This document shows, piece by piece, positions 22,595 to 35,518 of a DNA stretch of 40,999 bases (positions are counted from its first letter, which is position 1; every line of letters begins with the position of its first letter). Below the pieces are notes generated by a model. That model worked only from the letters and a program-made list of their open reading frames with translations. It was not told where the DNA came from and ran no database searches. Source of the stretch: Lachnospiraceae bacterium. Lineage in GTDB: Bacteria; Bacillota; Clostridia; Lachnospirales; Lachnospiraceae. A program made the translations under genes and the position numbers. The DNA lies in assembly GCA_024687305.1 (NCBI GenBank), contig JAILEQ010000120.1, positions 1 through 40,999 of the forward strand, written 5' to 3'.

Positions 22595-23890
22595 TCACTT
22601 GTTGTTGTTCTTTTCATTAAATTCTTTTACAAGATTTGCTTTTGATGCGATGGAACCCTTCGGTTTATCTGATGCCTGGGCCGCAGCAAGCTTCTTCTCG
22701 TTTTCTTCTTTGATCTGATTTAATCTGTCCATTGCTCTTGTCGAACGGTTTGCATTGGAAGAAATAGCATTGGGATCGATTCCGGCTTTTTTAAGTTTAG
22801 CCTCTCTCTTTTCCTGATTCTTCTTGATAACTTCATCAATATCCATCTTATCGATATACTTGTTGATAGCTACCTGCTGGATACTTCTAACCACAGCACC
22901 CGCGATCCAGTAAATACCCATACCTGCGGGAAGCGTGAAACAGAAGAAAGCTGACATCAAAGGCATGAATGTATTCATAGCCTTCATTGAATTAGCCATC
23001 TGATCTGCCTGTTCATTACCGGTACTTTGATTCTTGGATTGCTGAGGAGTGAGTTTAACGTTTACCCACTGTGTCACGGCAGATAAAACAGGAATCAATA
23101 CAGCAAGTAAGAGCAATCCGAACTGATGATTGGCAAAAGCTGTTTTTACGGTATATACAGGCGAATCACCTATGTTAAGTCCAAGGAAATTGTTGAACTT
23201 ATTTAATTGGGCCATAACATTTATAACCGTATCTTTAAGTTCGGGGAAATTACCTGCGGCATAAATGGATTCCCATTCGGCTGTTGAAGCTCTGTTAAGA
23301 ACATCTATAAAAGTATTCTTTACATATTCAACATTTCCGCTTGTAAACAATTCGTTTGTAAATTCGTTCTTAAACTGTCCCGCTCCCGAAAAAGACTGAA
23401 GAAGAGTTGTTGCGGGATCTTTTTTGTCGGCAAGCTTGGTAACAAGGTCACCGAAAGCATTCTTTATCATCGGAACATATGCCGGAATCTTATAAATAAC
23501 TCTGTAAAGAGCAAAAAGAATAGGCATCTGGATGATAAGCTGAACACAAGAACCGGTAGGAGAAACACCATATTTTGCATATACCGCCTGGGTTTCCTGG
23601 TTCATGGCCATTTGAGAATCCTGGTCTTTTTTGTCCTTATATTTTTTCTGAATTGCCTGCAGTTCAGGATTCATCTTTGCCTGAAGTTTTGAAAACTTCT
23701 GCTGTTTTATTGTAAGAGGCAAAAGTAAAATATAAATAACGATAGTAAAAAGAATAATCGCAAGACCAACGTTCGGGATCTTTATCCAATTAAGAAAATT
23801 AAAGATCGCATTAAGAATGGGTCCCAATATATATTTAGCGATCGGACCCAATATTTTACCCGTATCCGGGTTAAGAATCACATAATACAA
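22595..23890 (-). CDS. yidC: Membrane protein insertase YidC/Oxa1
   Basis: This insertase places proteins in the membrane with or without Sec. The 431-residue protein has a first membrane segment near residues 40-60 (LAIILFTIVIYILLLPLTIKQQ, with the basic hairpin after it), a long outer domain (about 135-250) that is larger than in Bacillus SpoIIIJ, further membrane segments near 100-120, 255-275 and 305-345, and a basic tail rich in lysine. There is no lipobox. Start is a TTG at 23890 with GAGGG upstream; no in-frame ATG precedes the first segment. It sits about 100 bp after yidD. Confidence 0.94.
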   Translation of the reverse strand: MYYVILNPDTGKILGPIAKYILGPILNAIFNFLNWIKIPNVGLAIILFTIVIYILLLPLTIKQQKFSKLQAKMNPELQAIQKKYKDKKDQDSQMAMNQETQAVYAKYGVSPTGSCVQLIIQMPILFALYRVIYKIPAYVPMIKNAFGDLVTKLADKKDPATTLLQSFSGAGQFKNEFTNELFTSGNVEYVKNTFIDVLNRASTAEWESIYAAGNFPELKDTVINVMAQLNKFNNFLGLNIGDSPVYTVKTAFANHQFGLLLLAVLIPVLSAVTQWVNVKLTPQQSKNQSTGNEQADQMANSMKAMNTFMPLMSAFFCFTLPAGMGIYWIAGAVVRSIQQVAINKYIDKMDIDEVIKKNQEKREAKLKKAGIDPNAISSNANRSTRAMDRLNQIKEENEKKLAAAQASDKPKGSIASKANLVKEFNEKNNNK

Positions 23891-23991
23891 ATTAATCCCT
23901 CATACTTTATCATCCGTTTTGGATTAGTACTTTCATACTTCGGATGATCGATGTTGAAACAGATATTAAAATAGCTTTGTAGGGATAAAAA

Positions 23992-24201
23992 TCAGGGAAC
24001 CGGATCGTATCCGCCCTTTGAAAAAGGATTGCATCTCAAAATTCTCCACAACGCAAGAAAGCCACCCTTAATAGCACCGTACTTTTCGATAGCTTCGAGT
24101 CCGTACTGTGAACAGGTGGGATAATAAGGACATTTTGTTGTTTTAAGCGGAGAAATGTACCTTTGATATATTTTTATCAATACAATAAATACTTGCTTCA
24201 T
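23992..24201 (-). CDS. yidD: Membrane protein insertion efficiency factor YidD
   Basis: This small 69-residue protein helps YidC-dependent insertion. It shows the family pattern [33 protein letters not shown] and [17 protein letters not shown], with the conserved cysteines. It overlaps the end of rnpA by 4 bp (translational coupling). Between it and yidC (23891-23991) an 8 bp inverted repeat, ATCATCCG/CGGATGAT, spans 23909-23948. Confidence 0.95.
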   Translation of the reverse strand: MKQVFIVLIKIYQRYISPLKTTKCPYYPTCSQYGLEAIEKYGAIKGGFLALWRILRCNPFSKGGYDPVP

Positions 24202-24539
24202 GTTTTCGAAATTATGTTTTGAAGCTTCCCCAAGTGTAATAAAGCGCTTTCTATCTCAGCATAACTTTTGCCTTTTGCATTTACTCTTGAGACGATTACT
24301 ATATCTAAACCACTATTAAATACAGCTTCGTGTAACCGGTAACTTTCTCTTATAAGTCTGGTAACTCTGTGTCTTATAACACTGTTTCCGACTTTTTTAC
24401 TGACTGATATTCCGATTCTGTTTTTTTCTGTGCTATTTTCCAATACATACATGATGAGCAATCTGTTTGCGAAAGATCTGCCGTTTTTATAAACTTTTTG
24501 AAAATCCTGATTGCTCTTTAAACTTTCGGTAAATATCAT
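24198..24539 (-). CDS. rnpA: Ribonuclease P protein component
   Basis: This is the protein subunit of RNase P, which trims the 5' ends of tRNAs together with the RNA subunit. The 113-residue protein has the [14 protein letters not shown] start and the conserved RNR-type basic motif [19 protein letters not shown] near residues 48-66. It lies 35 bp after rpmH, behind a terminator hairpin, with only a weak AAAGG ribosome site, and overlaps yidD. Confidence 0.95.
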   Translation of the reverse strand: MIFTESLKSNQDFQKVYKNGRSFANRLLIMYVLENSTEKNRIGISVSKKVGNSVIRHRVTRLIRESYRLHEAVFNSGLDIVIVSRVNAKGKSYAEIESALLHLGKLQNIISKT

Positions 24540-24551
24540 TGCCTTTTAAAT

Positions 24552-24575
24552 AAAAAAGGCCACATAAATGCGGCC
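24552..24575 (-). terminator. Terminator/attenuator between rpmH and rnpA
   Basis: On the minus strand the stem GGCCGCA/TGTGGCC (7 bp, one G-T pair, loop TTTA) is followed by TTTTTTA. It starts at the rpmH stop codon and would reduce rnpA-yidD-yidC expression relative to ribosomal protein L34. Confidence 0.8.
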
Positions 24576-24709
24576 TAGACTGTTAACTGCTTTCTGCCTT
24601 TAGCTCTTCTTGCTGCTAAAACCTTTCGTCCGCCTGCAGTACTCATACGTGATCTGAAACCGTGAACCTTTGAATGTGATCTCTTCTTAGGTTGAAAAGT
24701 CATTTTCAT
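24575..24709 (-). CDS. rpmH: 50S ribosomal protein L34
   Basis: This 44-residue protein of the large ribosomal subunit begins [18 protein letters not shown] and ends [13 protein letters not shown], as L34 does, with the basic composition of the family. AAGGAGGTG lies 8 nt upstream of the ATG. A consensus promoter (24783-24811) lies about 65 bp upstream and a terminator overlaps its stop. It marks the left border of the origin region, as in most Firmicutes. Confidence 0.97.
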   Translation of the reverse strand: MKMTFQPKKRSHSKVHGFRSRMSTAGGRKVLAARRAKGRKQLTV

Positions 24710-24782
24710 ATTAATTACACCTCCTTATCTATTACCTTATATAATGCAAATTTCTAATTATATTTAGGAAAATAGCAATACG

Positions 24783-24811
24783 ATTATATAAGGTAGTTAT
24801 CTAATCGTCAA
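24783..24811 (-). promoter_or_regulatory. rpmH promoter
   Basis: On the minus strand TTGACG (24806-24811), a 17 bp spacer and TATAAT (24783-24788). A 13 bp segment around the -10 box (24783-24795) is repeated in inverted form at 24733-24745, inside the leader. Confidence 0.8.
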
Positions 24812-24896
24812 GAAAAACAGAATAAAAAAAATTTTGCTTATTTTTTTAGTTTTTTCTTTTTACACTATATGTTGTTATAGATCGATGTTAATAAAA

Positions 24897-25103
24897 TGTG
24901 GATAACATACATTTACATAATAATATCCACAAAAAGTGTATAAGTTGTGGATAATTATATTTTTTTAAAAAAATTACTTAAAAAAGTAACGGTTTTACTG
25001 AATTTTCGACTGTGTATTCTTAAATAATACTTTCCACATCAATATAACATAAATATATTTCATAACATGGTTGTCAACCAAGTTATCCACAGGATGTGGA
25101 TAA
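24897..25103. other. oriC: Replication origin (oriC) DnaA-box cluster
   Basis: There are four perfect TTATCCACA boxes: 24897-24905 (minus), 24946-24954 (minus), 25083-25091 (plus) and 25095-25103 (minus). Near matches lie at 24923-24931 (ATATCCACA), 24935-24943 and 25030-25038. Between the inner boxes, 24951-24990 is almost purely A/T, a candidate unwinding element. The region sits in the 506 bp gap between rpmH and dnaA, where gene strand switches from minus to plus. The rest of the gap holds the two divergent promoters and no gene. Confidence 0.9.
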
Positions 25104-25135
25104 ACTAAATATTGCGGTGGTGCATAAAGAATAAT

Positions 25136-25164
25136 TTGAAATTTTTTCTTATTTATATTAAGAT
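25136..25164 (+). promoter_or_regulatory. dnaA promoter
   Basis: TTGAAA (25136-25141), a 17 bp T-rich spacer and TAAGAT (25159-25164). It lies 33 bp after the last perfect DnaA box pair (25083-25103), which suggests autoregulation by DnaA. Confidence 0.65.
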
Positions 25165-25215
25165 AAATTAGACTAATTTTGTGGGTTTATTGTTATTGTC
25201 CGAAAGAGAAAAAAT

Positions 25216-26571
25216 ATGTCCGAAATAAGTGAAAAATGGGAATTAATTAAAGATACGGTTCGTAATGAATATGAACTGAGTGATATTTCTTTTGATACCT
25301 GGATCAAACCTTTAAGATTCTACGATGTATGTGATAACACCGTAGTTATTATGATTCCTTCGGAAGCAAGTCACGCTCTTAATTATATCAATACAAGATA
25401 TAAGTCTTATTTCAAAGTAACAATATCTGAAATAATGAATCATGAATACGATGTTGTATTTAAACTTGAAAAGGACGTAGAAGGATCTTCTAAAGAAAAT
25501 TCTTCAATCAGTTCCAATGTTTACAACATCAATTATGAAACTGCAAATTTAAATCCTAAATATAAATTCAACTCTTTTGTTGTCGGAAGTAACAATAAAA
25601 TGGCTCATTCTGCATCTCTTGCAGTAGCCGAATCTCCCGGAACAGCATACAATCCTCTTTTTATATACGGAGGACCCGGTCTTGGTAAAACTCACCTTAT
25701 GCATGCTATCGGTCATTTTATTTTGGAACAAAATCCAAATATGAAAGTTTTGTATGTTACCAGTGAACAATTTACCAACGAAGTTATTGAATCTATACGT
25801 AGCGGTAATGCATCGGATATAACAAAACTAAGAGAAAAATACAGAACTGTCGATGTACTTATGGTCGATGATGTTCAATTTATAATAGGTAAAGATGCAA
25901 CTCAGGAAGAATTTTTCCATACATTTAATGCTCTTCATTCATCAGGTAAACAGATAGTTATTTCATCTGATAAACCTCCAAAGAAAATGGAAACGTTGGA
26001 TGAAAGATTCAGATCTCGTTTTGAATGGGGACTCTGTACCGACATCCAGCCTCCGGATTATGAAACACGTATGGCTATCTTAATGAAAAATGTTGAGAAT
26101 TGCGATCGTGACATAGATAAAGAAATAATAGAATATATTGCTACAAATATTAAATCAAACATCAGAGAACTTGAAGGAGCACTTAATAAGATTCTTGCTT
26201 TTGCAAAGCTTAACAATGTTGAACTTACTTTAAAATCAGCAGAAGAAGCTTTAAGAGATGTTATTTATCCGGATAAACCAAGAGAAATAACTCCTTCTTA
26301 TATTATAAATGTAGTTTCCGAACACTTTGGAATAAAAGTAGAAGATATAATTTCAAAGAAAAGAAATGCAGAAATAGCTCTTCCAAGACAGATAGCAATG
26401 TATCTTTGCAGAGAAATGACTGATATTTCTTTAAATGAGATAGGTTCATTTGTCGGAAACAGAGATCATACAACGGTTATGCACGGATCTTCCAAAATTG
26501 CTGAAGACATTAAAAAGAATCCCGATCTTGCAGCTAAAGTAGATATTATAAGAAAGAAGATATCCCCATAA
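25216..26571 (+). CDS. dnaA: Chromosomal replication initiator DnaA
   Basis: DnaA is an AAA+ ATPase that binds DnaA boxes and opens the origin. The 451-residue protein has domain I (1-80: WELIKDTVRNEYELSDISFDTWIKPL), a short linker, Walker A GGPGLGKTH (about 152-160), Walker B LMVDDVQF (about 215), and a C-terminal helix-turn-helix with the signature VGNRDHTTVMHG near 412-424. The ribosome site is weak (AAAGAGA), as often for dnaA. Codon use is visibly more A/T-rich than in gyrA downstream. Boxes upstream indicate autoregulation. Confidence 0.98.
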   Translation: MSEISEKWELIKDTVRNEYELSDISFDTWIKPLRFYDVCDNTVVIMIPSEASHALNYINTRYKSYFKVTISEIMNHEYDVVFKLEKDVEGSSKENSSISSNVYNINYETANLNPKYKFNSFVVGSNNKMAHSASLAVAESPGTAYNPLFIYGGPGLGKTHLMHAIGHFILEQNPNMKVLYVTSEQFTNEVIESIRSGNASDITKLREKYRTVDVLMVDDVQFIIGKDATQEEFFHTFNALHSSGKQIVISSDKPPKKMETLDERFRSRFEWGLCTDIQPPDYETRMAILMKNVENCDRDIDKEIIEYIATNIKSNIRELEGALNKILAFAKLNNVELTLKSAEEALRDVIYPDKPREITPSYIINVVSEHFGIKVEDIISKKRNAEIALPRQIAMYLCREMTDISLNEIGSFVGNRDHTTVMHGSSKIAEDIKKNPDLAAKVDIIRKKISP

Positions 26572-26838
26572 TGATCAACAATTGTTGTTAATATGAATGT
26601 ATAACTTTTTATAAACATTATCATATAAAAAATGAATAAAAGGTTATTGTTGATAAATGATCGTTTATAAATAGTTTTAAGAACATTAACAACATATTTA
26701 TTAAGACCTTTGAATGTTTATTTTAAAGGCAAAAAGAACATTTTACACATATCAACACTCTATATTAATAATAATATTAATTACTAAATATATATATTAA
26801 AAGCAAAATAAAAAACCGGATGAAAGGAATTTATACAC
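26572..26838 (+). other. AT-rich dnaA-dnaN intergenic region
   Basis: These 267 bp hold no gene and are very AT-rich, with a nearly pure A/T run at 26761-26800. There are only weak DnaA-box matches, such as TTATACACA at 26831-26839 overlapping the dnaN start codon. A short palindrome, AACAATTGTT, lies near 26578. It may be a second part of the origin or a second unwinding region; no terminator is seen. Confidence 0.5.
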
Positions 26839-27942
26839 ATGAAAATCGAATGTTTAAAATCTAATCTTTTAAACGGTGTATCTATCGTTTCAAAAGCTGT
26901 TCCTTCAAAAACATCTCTTTCTATTCTCCAGTGTATTCTTATTAAAGCAAAAGACGGGATTATCACTTTGACCGCAAATGATACCGAACTTGGAATAGAA
27001 ACCAGGATAGAAGGAAATATCATTCAAGAAGGAAATGTAGCTTTGGATGCTAAGTTTATAGCAGAAGCTGTAAGAAAACTTCCTGACAGTATGATTACAA
27101 TAGATGTTGATGATAATTTCTTTACAAAAATTAAATGTGAAAAAGTAAATCTTGAGTTTTCAGGTAAAAACGGAGAAGAATTTACTGCTATTCCAAATAT
27201 TAACAGAGTAAACAATGTTTTTATAAGCGATTATTCTTTAAAAGAGCTTATTAAACAGACTATTTTCTGCGTAGGTGAAGGTTCTACCAATCAGATAATG
27301 AATTCAGAACTTGTTCATATTAACGGAGATAATATTGAATTTGTTGCACTTGACGGACACAGAATAGCTTACAGAAAGAGTTCTTTAAAAAATTCATATT
27401 CGGAAATAAAAGTTATAATTCCCGGAAAGACTTTAAATGAGATAGAGAGAATATTGACAGGTGATCAGAATAAAGACGTTTCAATATTCTTTGAAAAAAA
27501 TTATGTTCTTTTCGAAATAGAAAACACGATAATAGTTTCAAGACTTGTTGAGGGAACATATTTCGATTATGAAAAAATGCTCACAAAAGACTATGAAACA
27601 AAGATCGAAGTAAATAAAAAAGATATATTTAATTGTATCGACAGAAGTACTCTTATGTTAAGAGAAGGTGAGAAGAAACCTATTATCTTTGAAGTAAGAG
27701 ATAATTTTATCAACTTCTGTATGAAAACAATGTTTGGTGAAATGAACGAAGATCTTAGCGTAAACAAAGTAGGAAAAGATATTGATATAGCTTTTAATCC
27801 TCAATTCTTACTTGATACCTTAAAGGTTCTTGAAGACGATGAGATAAACATTTATATGATGAGTCCCAAGAATCCCTGCATAATAAGAAACGAAGAAGAT
27901 ACATACGTTTATCTTATTTTACCCGTTAACTTTGTTAAGTAA
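26839..27942 (+). CDS. dnaN: DNA polymerase III sliding clamp (beta subunit)
   Basis: This is the ring-shaped processivity clamp of the replicative polymerase. The 367-residue length and three repeated domains are normal. Typical segments are KTSLSILQCILIKAKDGIITLTANDTELGI near the N-terminus, FVALDGHRIAYR, and the C-terminal NPCIIRNEEDTYVYLILPV. AAAGGA lies upstream of the ATG. It is followed by yaaA after 6 bp, so dnaN-yaaA-recF are probably cotranscribed. Confidence 0.97.
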   Translation: MKIECLKSNLLNGVSIVSKAVPSKTSLSILQCILIKAKDGIITLTANDTELGIETRIEGNIIQEGNVALDAKFIAEAVRKLPDSMITIDVDDNFFTKIKCEKVNLEFSGKNGEEFTAIPNINRVNNVFISDYSLKELIKQTIFCVGEGSTNQIMNSELVHINGDNIEFVALDGHRIAYRKSSLKNSYSEIKVIIPGKTLNEIERILTGDQNKDVSIFFEKNYVLFEIENTIIVSRLVEGTYFDYEKMLTKDYETKIEVNKKDIFNCIDRSTLMLREGEKKPIIFEVRDNFINFCMKTMFGEMNEDLSVNKVGKDIDIAFNPQFLLDTLKVLEDDEINIYMMSPKNPCIIRNEEDTYVYLILPVNFVK

Positions 27943-27948
27943 AAAGAT

Positions 27949-28158
27949 ATGGAAATAATAAAATTAAGAGACGAATATATTAAGCTTGGCCAGGCACTTA
28001 AGGCTGCCGGTTTTGTAGAAGACGGTGTCGAAGCAAAATTTGTGATCACGGAAGGACAGGTGTTTGTAAACGGTGAAGTGGATCTTCGAAGAGGAAGAAA
28101 ACTTTACGAAAACGACATTGTTTCTTATGACGGCAAAGAAATAAAGATTACCAAGTAG
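27949..28158 (+). CDS. yaaA: S4-domain RNA-binding protein YaaA (RlbA)
   Basis: This 69-residue protein is a lone S4 domain: LGQALKAAGFVEDGVEAKFVI, then GQVFVNGEVDLRRGRKLYENDIV. The family sits between dnaN and recF in Firmicutes and is linked to 50S ribosome assembly. It is 6 bp after dnaN and 4 bp before recF. Confidence 0.93.
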   Translation: MEIIKLRDEYIKLGQALKAAGFVEDGVEAKFVITEGQVFVNGEVDLRRGRKLYENDIVSYDGKEIKITK

Positions 28159-28162
28159 ATTA

Positions 28163-31353
<3,191 letters not shown>

Positions 31354-31369
31354 AAGGAATTACTGAGTT

Positions 31370-33889
31370 ATGGATGACAAAATTTTTGACAAGATCCAGG
31401 AAGTCGATCTTAAAAAGACCATGGAATCGTCTTACATCGACTACGCGATGAGCGTTATCGCGGCAAGAGCGTTACCTGATGTAAGAGACGGACTTAAACC
31501 CGTACAAAGACGTGTTCTTTTTTCGATGAGCGAACTTAACAACGGTCCGGACAAGCCTCACAGAAAGAGTGCCCGTATCGTCGGTGATACGATGGGTAAA
31601 TACCATCCTCACGGCGACAGTTCCATTTACGGTGCATTGGTAAATATGGCTCAGGACTGGTCATTAAGATATCCTCTTATCGACGGTCACGGAAATTTCG
31701 GTTCGGTCGACGGCGACGGTGCCGCTGCAATGCGTTACACCGAAGCAAGACTTTCGAAGATTTCTATGGAGCTGTTGGCGGATCTTAACAAAAATACGGT
31801 TGATTTTGTTCCAAACTTCGATGAGACCGAAAAAGAACCTACGGTTTTACCGAGCCGGTATCCAAATCTTTTGGTAAACGGTACTACCGGTATCGCAGTC
31901 GGAATGGCTACCAATATTCCTCCTCACAATTTGCGTGAAGTAGTAAATGCAGTCGTAAAGATAATAGATAATCGAGTTCTCGAAGACAGAGATACCGACA
32001 TCGAAGAGATACTTTCGATAGTAAAAGCTCCCGATTTTCCTACCGGTGCCATGATCATGGGAACGAGAGGAAGCGAAGAAGCCTACAGAACAGGTCGCGG
32101 AAAGATAAAAGTCAGAGCCGTTACCGATATCGAAGAGCTTCCAAACGGAAAGAGCCGTATAATAGTTACGGAACTTCCTTATCTTGTAAACAAGGCAAAT
32201 CTTGTAGAAAAGATTGCCGAACTTCATAAAGATAAAAAGATCGACGGAATAGTCGATCTTCGCGATGAAACAAGCCGTGAAGGAATGCGTATCGTCATTG
32301 AACTCAGAAAAGACGTCAATGCAAATGTTGTGCTCAATAAGCTTTTTAAGCATACGCAGCTTCAGGACACTTTCGGTGTAATAATGCTCGCTCTCGTAAA
32401 TAACGAGCCTAAGGTTTTAAATCTTCTTGATATGTTGAAGTATTATCTTAAACATCAGGAAGAAGTCATTACAAGAAGAACAAAATTCGATCTTAACAAA
32501 GCCGAAGAAAGAGATCATATTTTGCAGGGATTGCTCATCGCGCTCGATAATATCGATGAAGTTATCTCTATCATAAGAGCAAGTGCAAATACACAGGAAG
32601 CCAAGAATTCTCTTATCGAAAGATTCGGTTTTACCGAAAATCAGGCACAGGCTATTGTCGACATGAGACTTCGTGCACTGACAGGTCTGGAAAGAGAAAA
32701 GCTTTTAAATGAACATCAGGAATTGGTTAAACTGATCGAAGAATTGAAAGCGATCCTTGCCGATGAGAAACTTCTTTTGGGCGTTATCAAAACAGAAATG
32801 ATCGCTATTGCCGATAAATACGGTGATGATCGAAGAAGTATGATAGGTCCCGATGATTACGATTTTGTTGATGAAGACCTTATTCCCAATGAAAACGTAG
32901 TTATCGCAAGCACAAATCTCGGATATATAAAGAGAATGACCGAAGACAACTTCCGTGCACAGAACAGAGGCGGAAGAGGAATCGTGGGAATGAAGCCCAT
33001 CGACGAAGATTATATCAGAGATCTTCTCATGATCAATACTCACGGATATATAATGTTCTTTACAAACTTCGGCCGTGCGTATAGACTTAAAGTATACGAG
33101 ATACCGGAAGCGAGCAGAACGGCAAGAGGTACCGCAATGGTTAATCTTTTGCAGTTAAATCCCGGAGAAAAGGTAAATGCGATACTTCCCGTTGATTCGT
33201 TTGAAGATAACCAGTGTGTATTTATGGTTACGAAGAACGGTATCGTAAAGAAAACACCGCTTATAGATTTTGCAAACATAAGAAAGAACGGACTTAACGC
33301 CATCAATCTTCGCGACGATGACAGACTTATCGAAGTAAAGACGACATCGGAGCATGATAAAGTATTCATCGTCACCAAGAAAGGTATGTGTATCGAATTC
33401 GACGAAGAAGAAGCAAGACCTCTCGGAAGAACGGCTATGGGTGTTAAGGGTATCGATCTTAACAAAGGCGATGAAGTAATCGGAATGCAACTCGATCATC
33501 AGGGCGATTCACTTTTGTTCGTATCGGAAAACGGTATAGGAAAACGTACAAATCTTGAAGATTTCCGACTTCAGCACAGAGGCGGAAAAGGACTTAAGTG
33601 TTACAAGATAACCGAAAGAACGGGTGAACTTGTAGGAGTTAAGGCTGTAACCGATGAGCATGAGATCATGATGATAACAACCACCGGCGTTATCATTCAG
33701 ATCAGAATGAAAGAAGTAAACGAATACAGCAGGATCACTTCGGGAGTCAAGTTAATGAATCTTGATGACGATAGTGTAAAGGTTGCAAAGATAGCCAAAG
33801 TTCGTACAGGACTCGGATTAAACGAAGATTTCGATGAGGACGGGGAAGACGAAGAAGAAGGCGAAGAAACTTTGCAGGATGAAGAATAA
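31370..33889 (+). CDS. gyrA: DNA gyrase subunit A
   Basis: This is the DNA-cleaving subunit of gyrase. The 839-residue protein has the catalytic tyrosine in AMRYTEARL, the quinolone-contact region [15 protein letters not shown] with S84 and G88 (the usual D or E is a glycine), the coiled-coil tower, and a C-terminal beta-pinwheel with the GyrA-box motif QNRGGRG. The last 25 residues are strongly acidic, as in many gyrases. AAGGAAT lies upstream of the ATG. A strong terminator at 33910 ends the dnaA-gyrA run. Confidence 0.98.
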   Translation: MDDKIFDKIQEVDLKKTMESSYIDYAMSVIAARALPDVRDGLKPVQRRVLFSMSELNNGPDKPHRKSARIVGDTMGKYHPHGDSSIYGALVNMAQDWSLRYPLIDGHGNFGSVDGDGAAAMRYTEARLSKISMELLADLNKNTVDFVPNFDETEKEPTVLPSRYPNLLVNGTTGIAVGMATNIPPHNLREVVNAVVKIIDNRVLEDRDTDIEEILSIVKAPDFPTGAMIMGTRGSEEAYRTGRGKIKVRAVTDIEELPNGKSRIIVTELPYLVNKANLVEKIAELHKDKKIDGIVDLRDETSREGMRIVIELRKDVNANVVLNKLFKHTQLQDTFGVIMLALVNNEPKVLNLLDMLKYYLKHQEEVITRRTKFDLNKAEERDHILQGLLIALDNIDEVISIIRASANTQEAKNSLIERFGFTENQAQAIVDMRLRALTGLEREKLLNEHQELVKLIEELKAILADEKLLLGVIKTEMIAIADKYGDDRRSMIGPDDYDFVDEDLIPNENVVIASTNLGYIKRMTEDNFRAQNRGGRGIVGMKPIDEDYIRDLLMINTHGYIMFFTNFGRAYRLKVYEIPEASRTARGTAMVNLLQLNPGEKVNAILPVDSFEDNQCVFMVTKNGIVKKTPLIDFANIRKNGLNAINLRDDDRLIEVKTTSEHDKVFIVTKKGMCIEFDEEEARPLGRTAMGVKGIDLNKGDEVIGMQLDHQGDSLLFVSENGIGKRTNLEDFRLQHRGGKGLKCYKITERTGELVGVKAVTDEHEIMMITTTGVIIQIRMKEVNEYSRITSGVKLMNLDDDSVKVAKIAKVRTGLGLNEDFDEDGEDEEEGEETLQDEE

Positions 33890-33909
33890 AGAAATTTGTT
33901 AAACGAGAC

Positions 33910-33943
33910 AACGGCGTTTCGAGAGATCGAAACGCCGTTTTTT
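33910..33943 (+). terminator. Terminator after gyrA
   Basis: A 13 bp perfect stem (33910-33922 with 33927-33939, loop GAGA) is followed by T residues. It ends the gyrB-gyrA transcript. On the minus strand the stem is also present but lacks a T run, so it is a poor stop for dacA. Confidence 0.92.
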
Positions 33944-33955
33944 CATTACTGAGAG

Positions 33956-35356
33956 TTATCTTCTTCTTTTCCTGTAATCGCTTCGCTTGATGTACTTACG
34001 ATTGCGGGCAAAATGAAAACTTGAGATTATACGTTTGAACAGTAAGGCAACACACAAAACACCGAGTGCTATACCTATCCATCTGATTATCCGGTTTACG
34101 TATATGAAAGTAGGTTCTTCTTCATTTATCTCCATAAATTCGTCTTCTTTGGTAAAGACGAAAGAGGTTTCTTCTTCCTTGGATACCACAAGGCTGGCAC
34201 TGCCCAGATATTTGCCGTTGTAATCGTAATCAATGTCGGCAAGGATGGAAGCGTCATCGTCATGGTAGGTGATCGAGCTGTTCAGATCGTCAAAAGAACA
34301 GTTTTTCGGGAGAATGATCTGTGAATCGGTATCAAGCGAAATGAAAGACGAAGAGTTACCGAAAACATCGTAACCGATAAGGAAAAACGAATCGTTTTTC
34401 AGATCGTAGCGTGTTTCGTAATCGGCGACCTTGACATGCTGGAAGTTATTAAAACCGTAATTGAACAAAGCCGCGGAATCTATGTATTGGTAAGGAGTTT
34501 CTTCTTCCATTACGACACATATCAGATTAAGACCGTTGCGCTCAGCTGCCGTTACAAGAACCTGCCTTGATTCATCGGTATATCCGGTCTTGGATCCGAT
34601 AAGACCGTCAAGTTCATAAGTACCGTTAATGAAGTAGTTCTTTGTTGAAAGCCAGATGTCGTCGGGCTGCGTATCGGTAGGTAACCAGTGGTAAGTCTTG
34701 GTGCGCGACACTTTGGCGAGAAATTCATTTTTGAAATATTCTCTGCCTATAAGCGCAAGATCGTAAGCGGTAGTGTAATGATCGGGGTCGGTATATCCGT
34801 GAGCGTTGTTAAAATGAGAGTCGTTGCAGCCGATCTCTTTGGCTCTTTTGTTCATGAGAGAAACAAATGAATCGATATCTCCGCTGACATATTCGGCGAC
34901 GGCGTTGCAGACTTCGTTGGCCGAAAGCACCATGATACCGTAAAGGCAATCTTCCAAAGTCATTGCTTCGCCGGCATCCATTCCCATGTTGGAAGCGTCC
35001 CAGGTTACAGAATGTACCGCATCATAGGAAAAAGAAACCATATCGTTTAAGCTGGAATTTTCTTTTTCCATGGCGAGCATACAGGTCAAGAGTTTTGTCG
35101 TACTCGCGGGATACATTTTTTCGTGAATGTTCTTTTCATAAAGAACGATCCCTGTATCGGCATCCATCAAAAGAGCGGAAGCGGCACCCACAGCCGGACC
35201 TTCGGGCCAGTTTGCGATCTCGTTTGATTGAACGGGCCAGGATTTACGTTCTTCCATGGCGTCCGTATATTCATCCGCAAAAGCCTGTATGGGAAGAGAG
35301 AGTATTAAATTAATAAACAAAGCGCCCGTTAAAAAGGCGGAAAGTATTTTTTTCAA
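33956..35356 (-). CDS. dacA: D-alanyl-D-alanine carboxypeptidase (S11 family, PBP5-like)
   Basis: This penicillin-binding protein trims the terminal D-Ala of peptidoglycan stem peptides outside the membrane. I start at a TTG (35356) because GGAGA lies upstream and the resulting N-terminus is a clean signal peptide (MKKILSAFLTGALF, cleavage after AFA27). A frame to 35410 has no site. The 466-residue protein carries SxxK (S85-TTK), SAN (145-147) and KTG (256-258). A C-terminal membrane segment (about 430-450) and a basic tail anchor it. It is divergent from the alanine symporter gene, so released D-Ala could be imported by it after racemisation (inference). Confidence 0.93.
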   Translation of the reverse strand: MKKILSAFLTGALFINLILSLPIQAFADEYTDAMEERKSWPVQSNEIANWPEGPAVGAASALLMDADTGIVLYEKNIHEKMYPASTTKLLTCMLAMEKENSSLNDMVSFSYDAVHSVTWDASNMGMDAGEAMTLEDCLYGIMVLSANEVCNAVAEYVSGDIDSFVSLMNKRAKEIGCNDSHFNNAHGYTDPDHYTTAYDLALIGREYFKNEFLAKVSRTKTYHWLPTDTQPDDIWLSTKNYFINGTYELDGLIGSKTGYTDESRQVLVTAAERNGLNLICVVMEEETPYQYIDSAALFNYGFNNFQHVKVADYETRYDLKNDSFFLIGYDVFGNSSSFISLDTDSQIILPKNCSFDDLNSSITYHDDDASILADIDYDYNGKYLGSASLVVSKEEETSFVFTKEDEFMEINEEEPTFIYVNRIIRWIGIALGVLCVALLFKRIISSFHFARNRKYIKRSDYRKRRR

Positions 35357-35403
35357 AGCGTCTCCATTGTCAATTATGATATCTATAATACAGCATTTTT
35401 TAA

Positions 35404-35432
35404 TTGACATGAAGAATAAAAATGTTTATATT
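35404..35432 (+). promoter_or_regulatory. Promoter of the alanine/glycine symporter
   Basis: TTGACA (35404-35409), a 17 bp spacer and TATATT (35427-35432). The predicted start near 35439 leaves a 100 nt leader with two hairpins before the symporter ATG. Confidence 0.75.
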
Positions 35433-35442
35433 TTCAATATAA

Positions 35443-35518
35443 CTTTACACAAGTAAAGCGTTAAATTGAAATATGAACGTGCAAAGTTATCCGAATGCAG
35501 GTATTTTCCTATCTGCAT
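35443..35518 (+). promoter_or_regulatory. Structured 5' leader of the symporter mRNA
   Basis: Two hairpins are visible: CTTTAC/GTAAAG (35443-35458) and a 9 bp stem with one G-U pair, ATGCAGGTA/TATCTGCAT (35495-35518, loop of 6). The second ends about 8 nt before the GGGAGG ribosome site, so changes in it could gate translation. It matches no riboswitch class I recognise. Confidence 0.45.
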
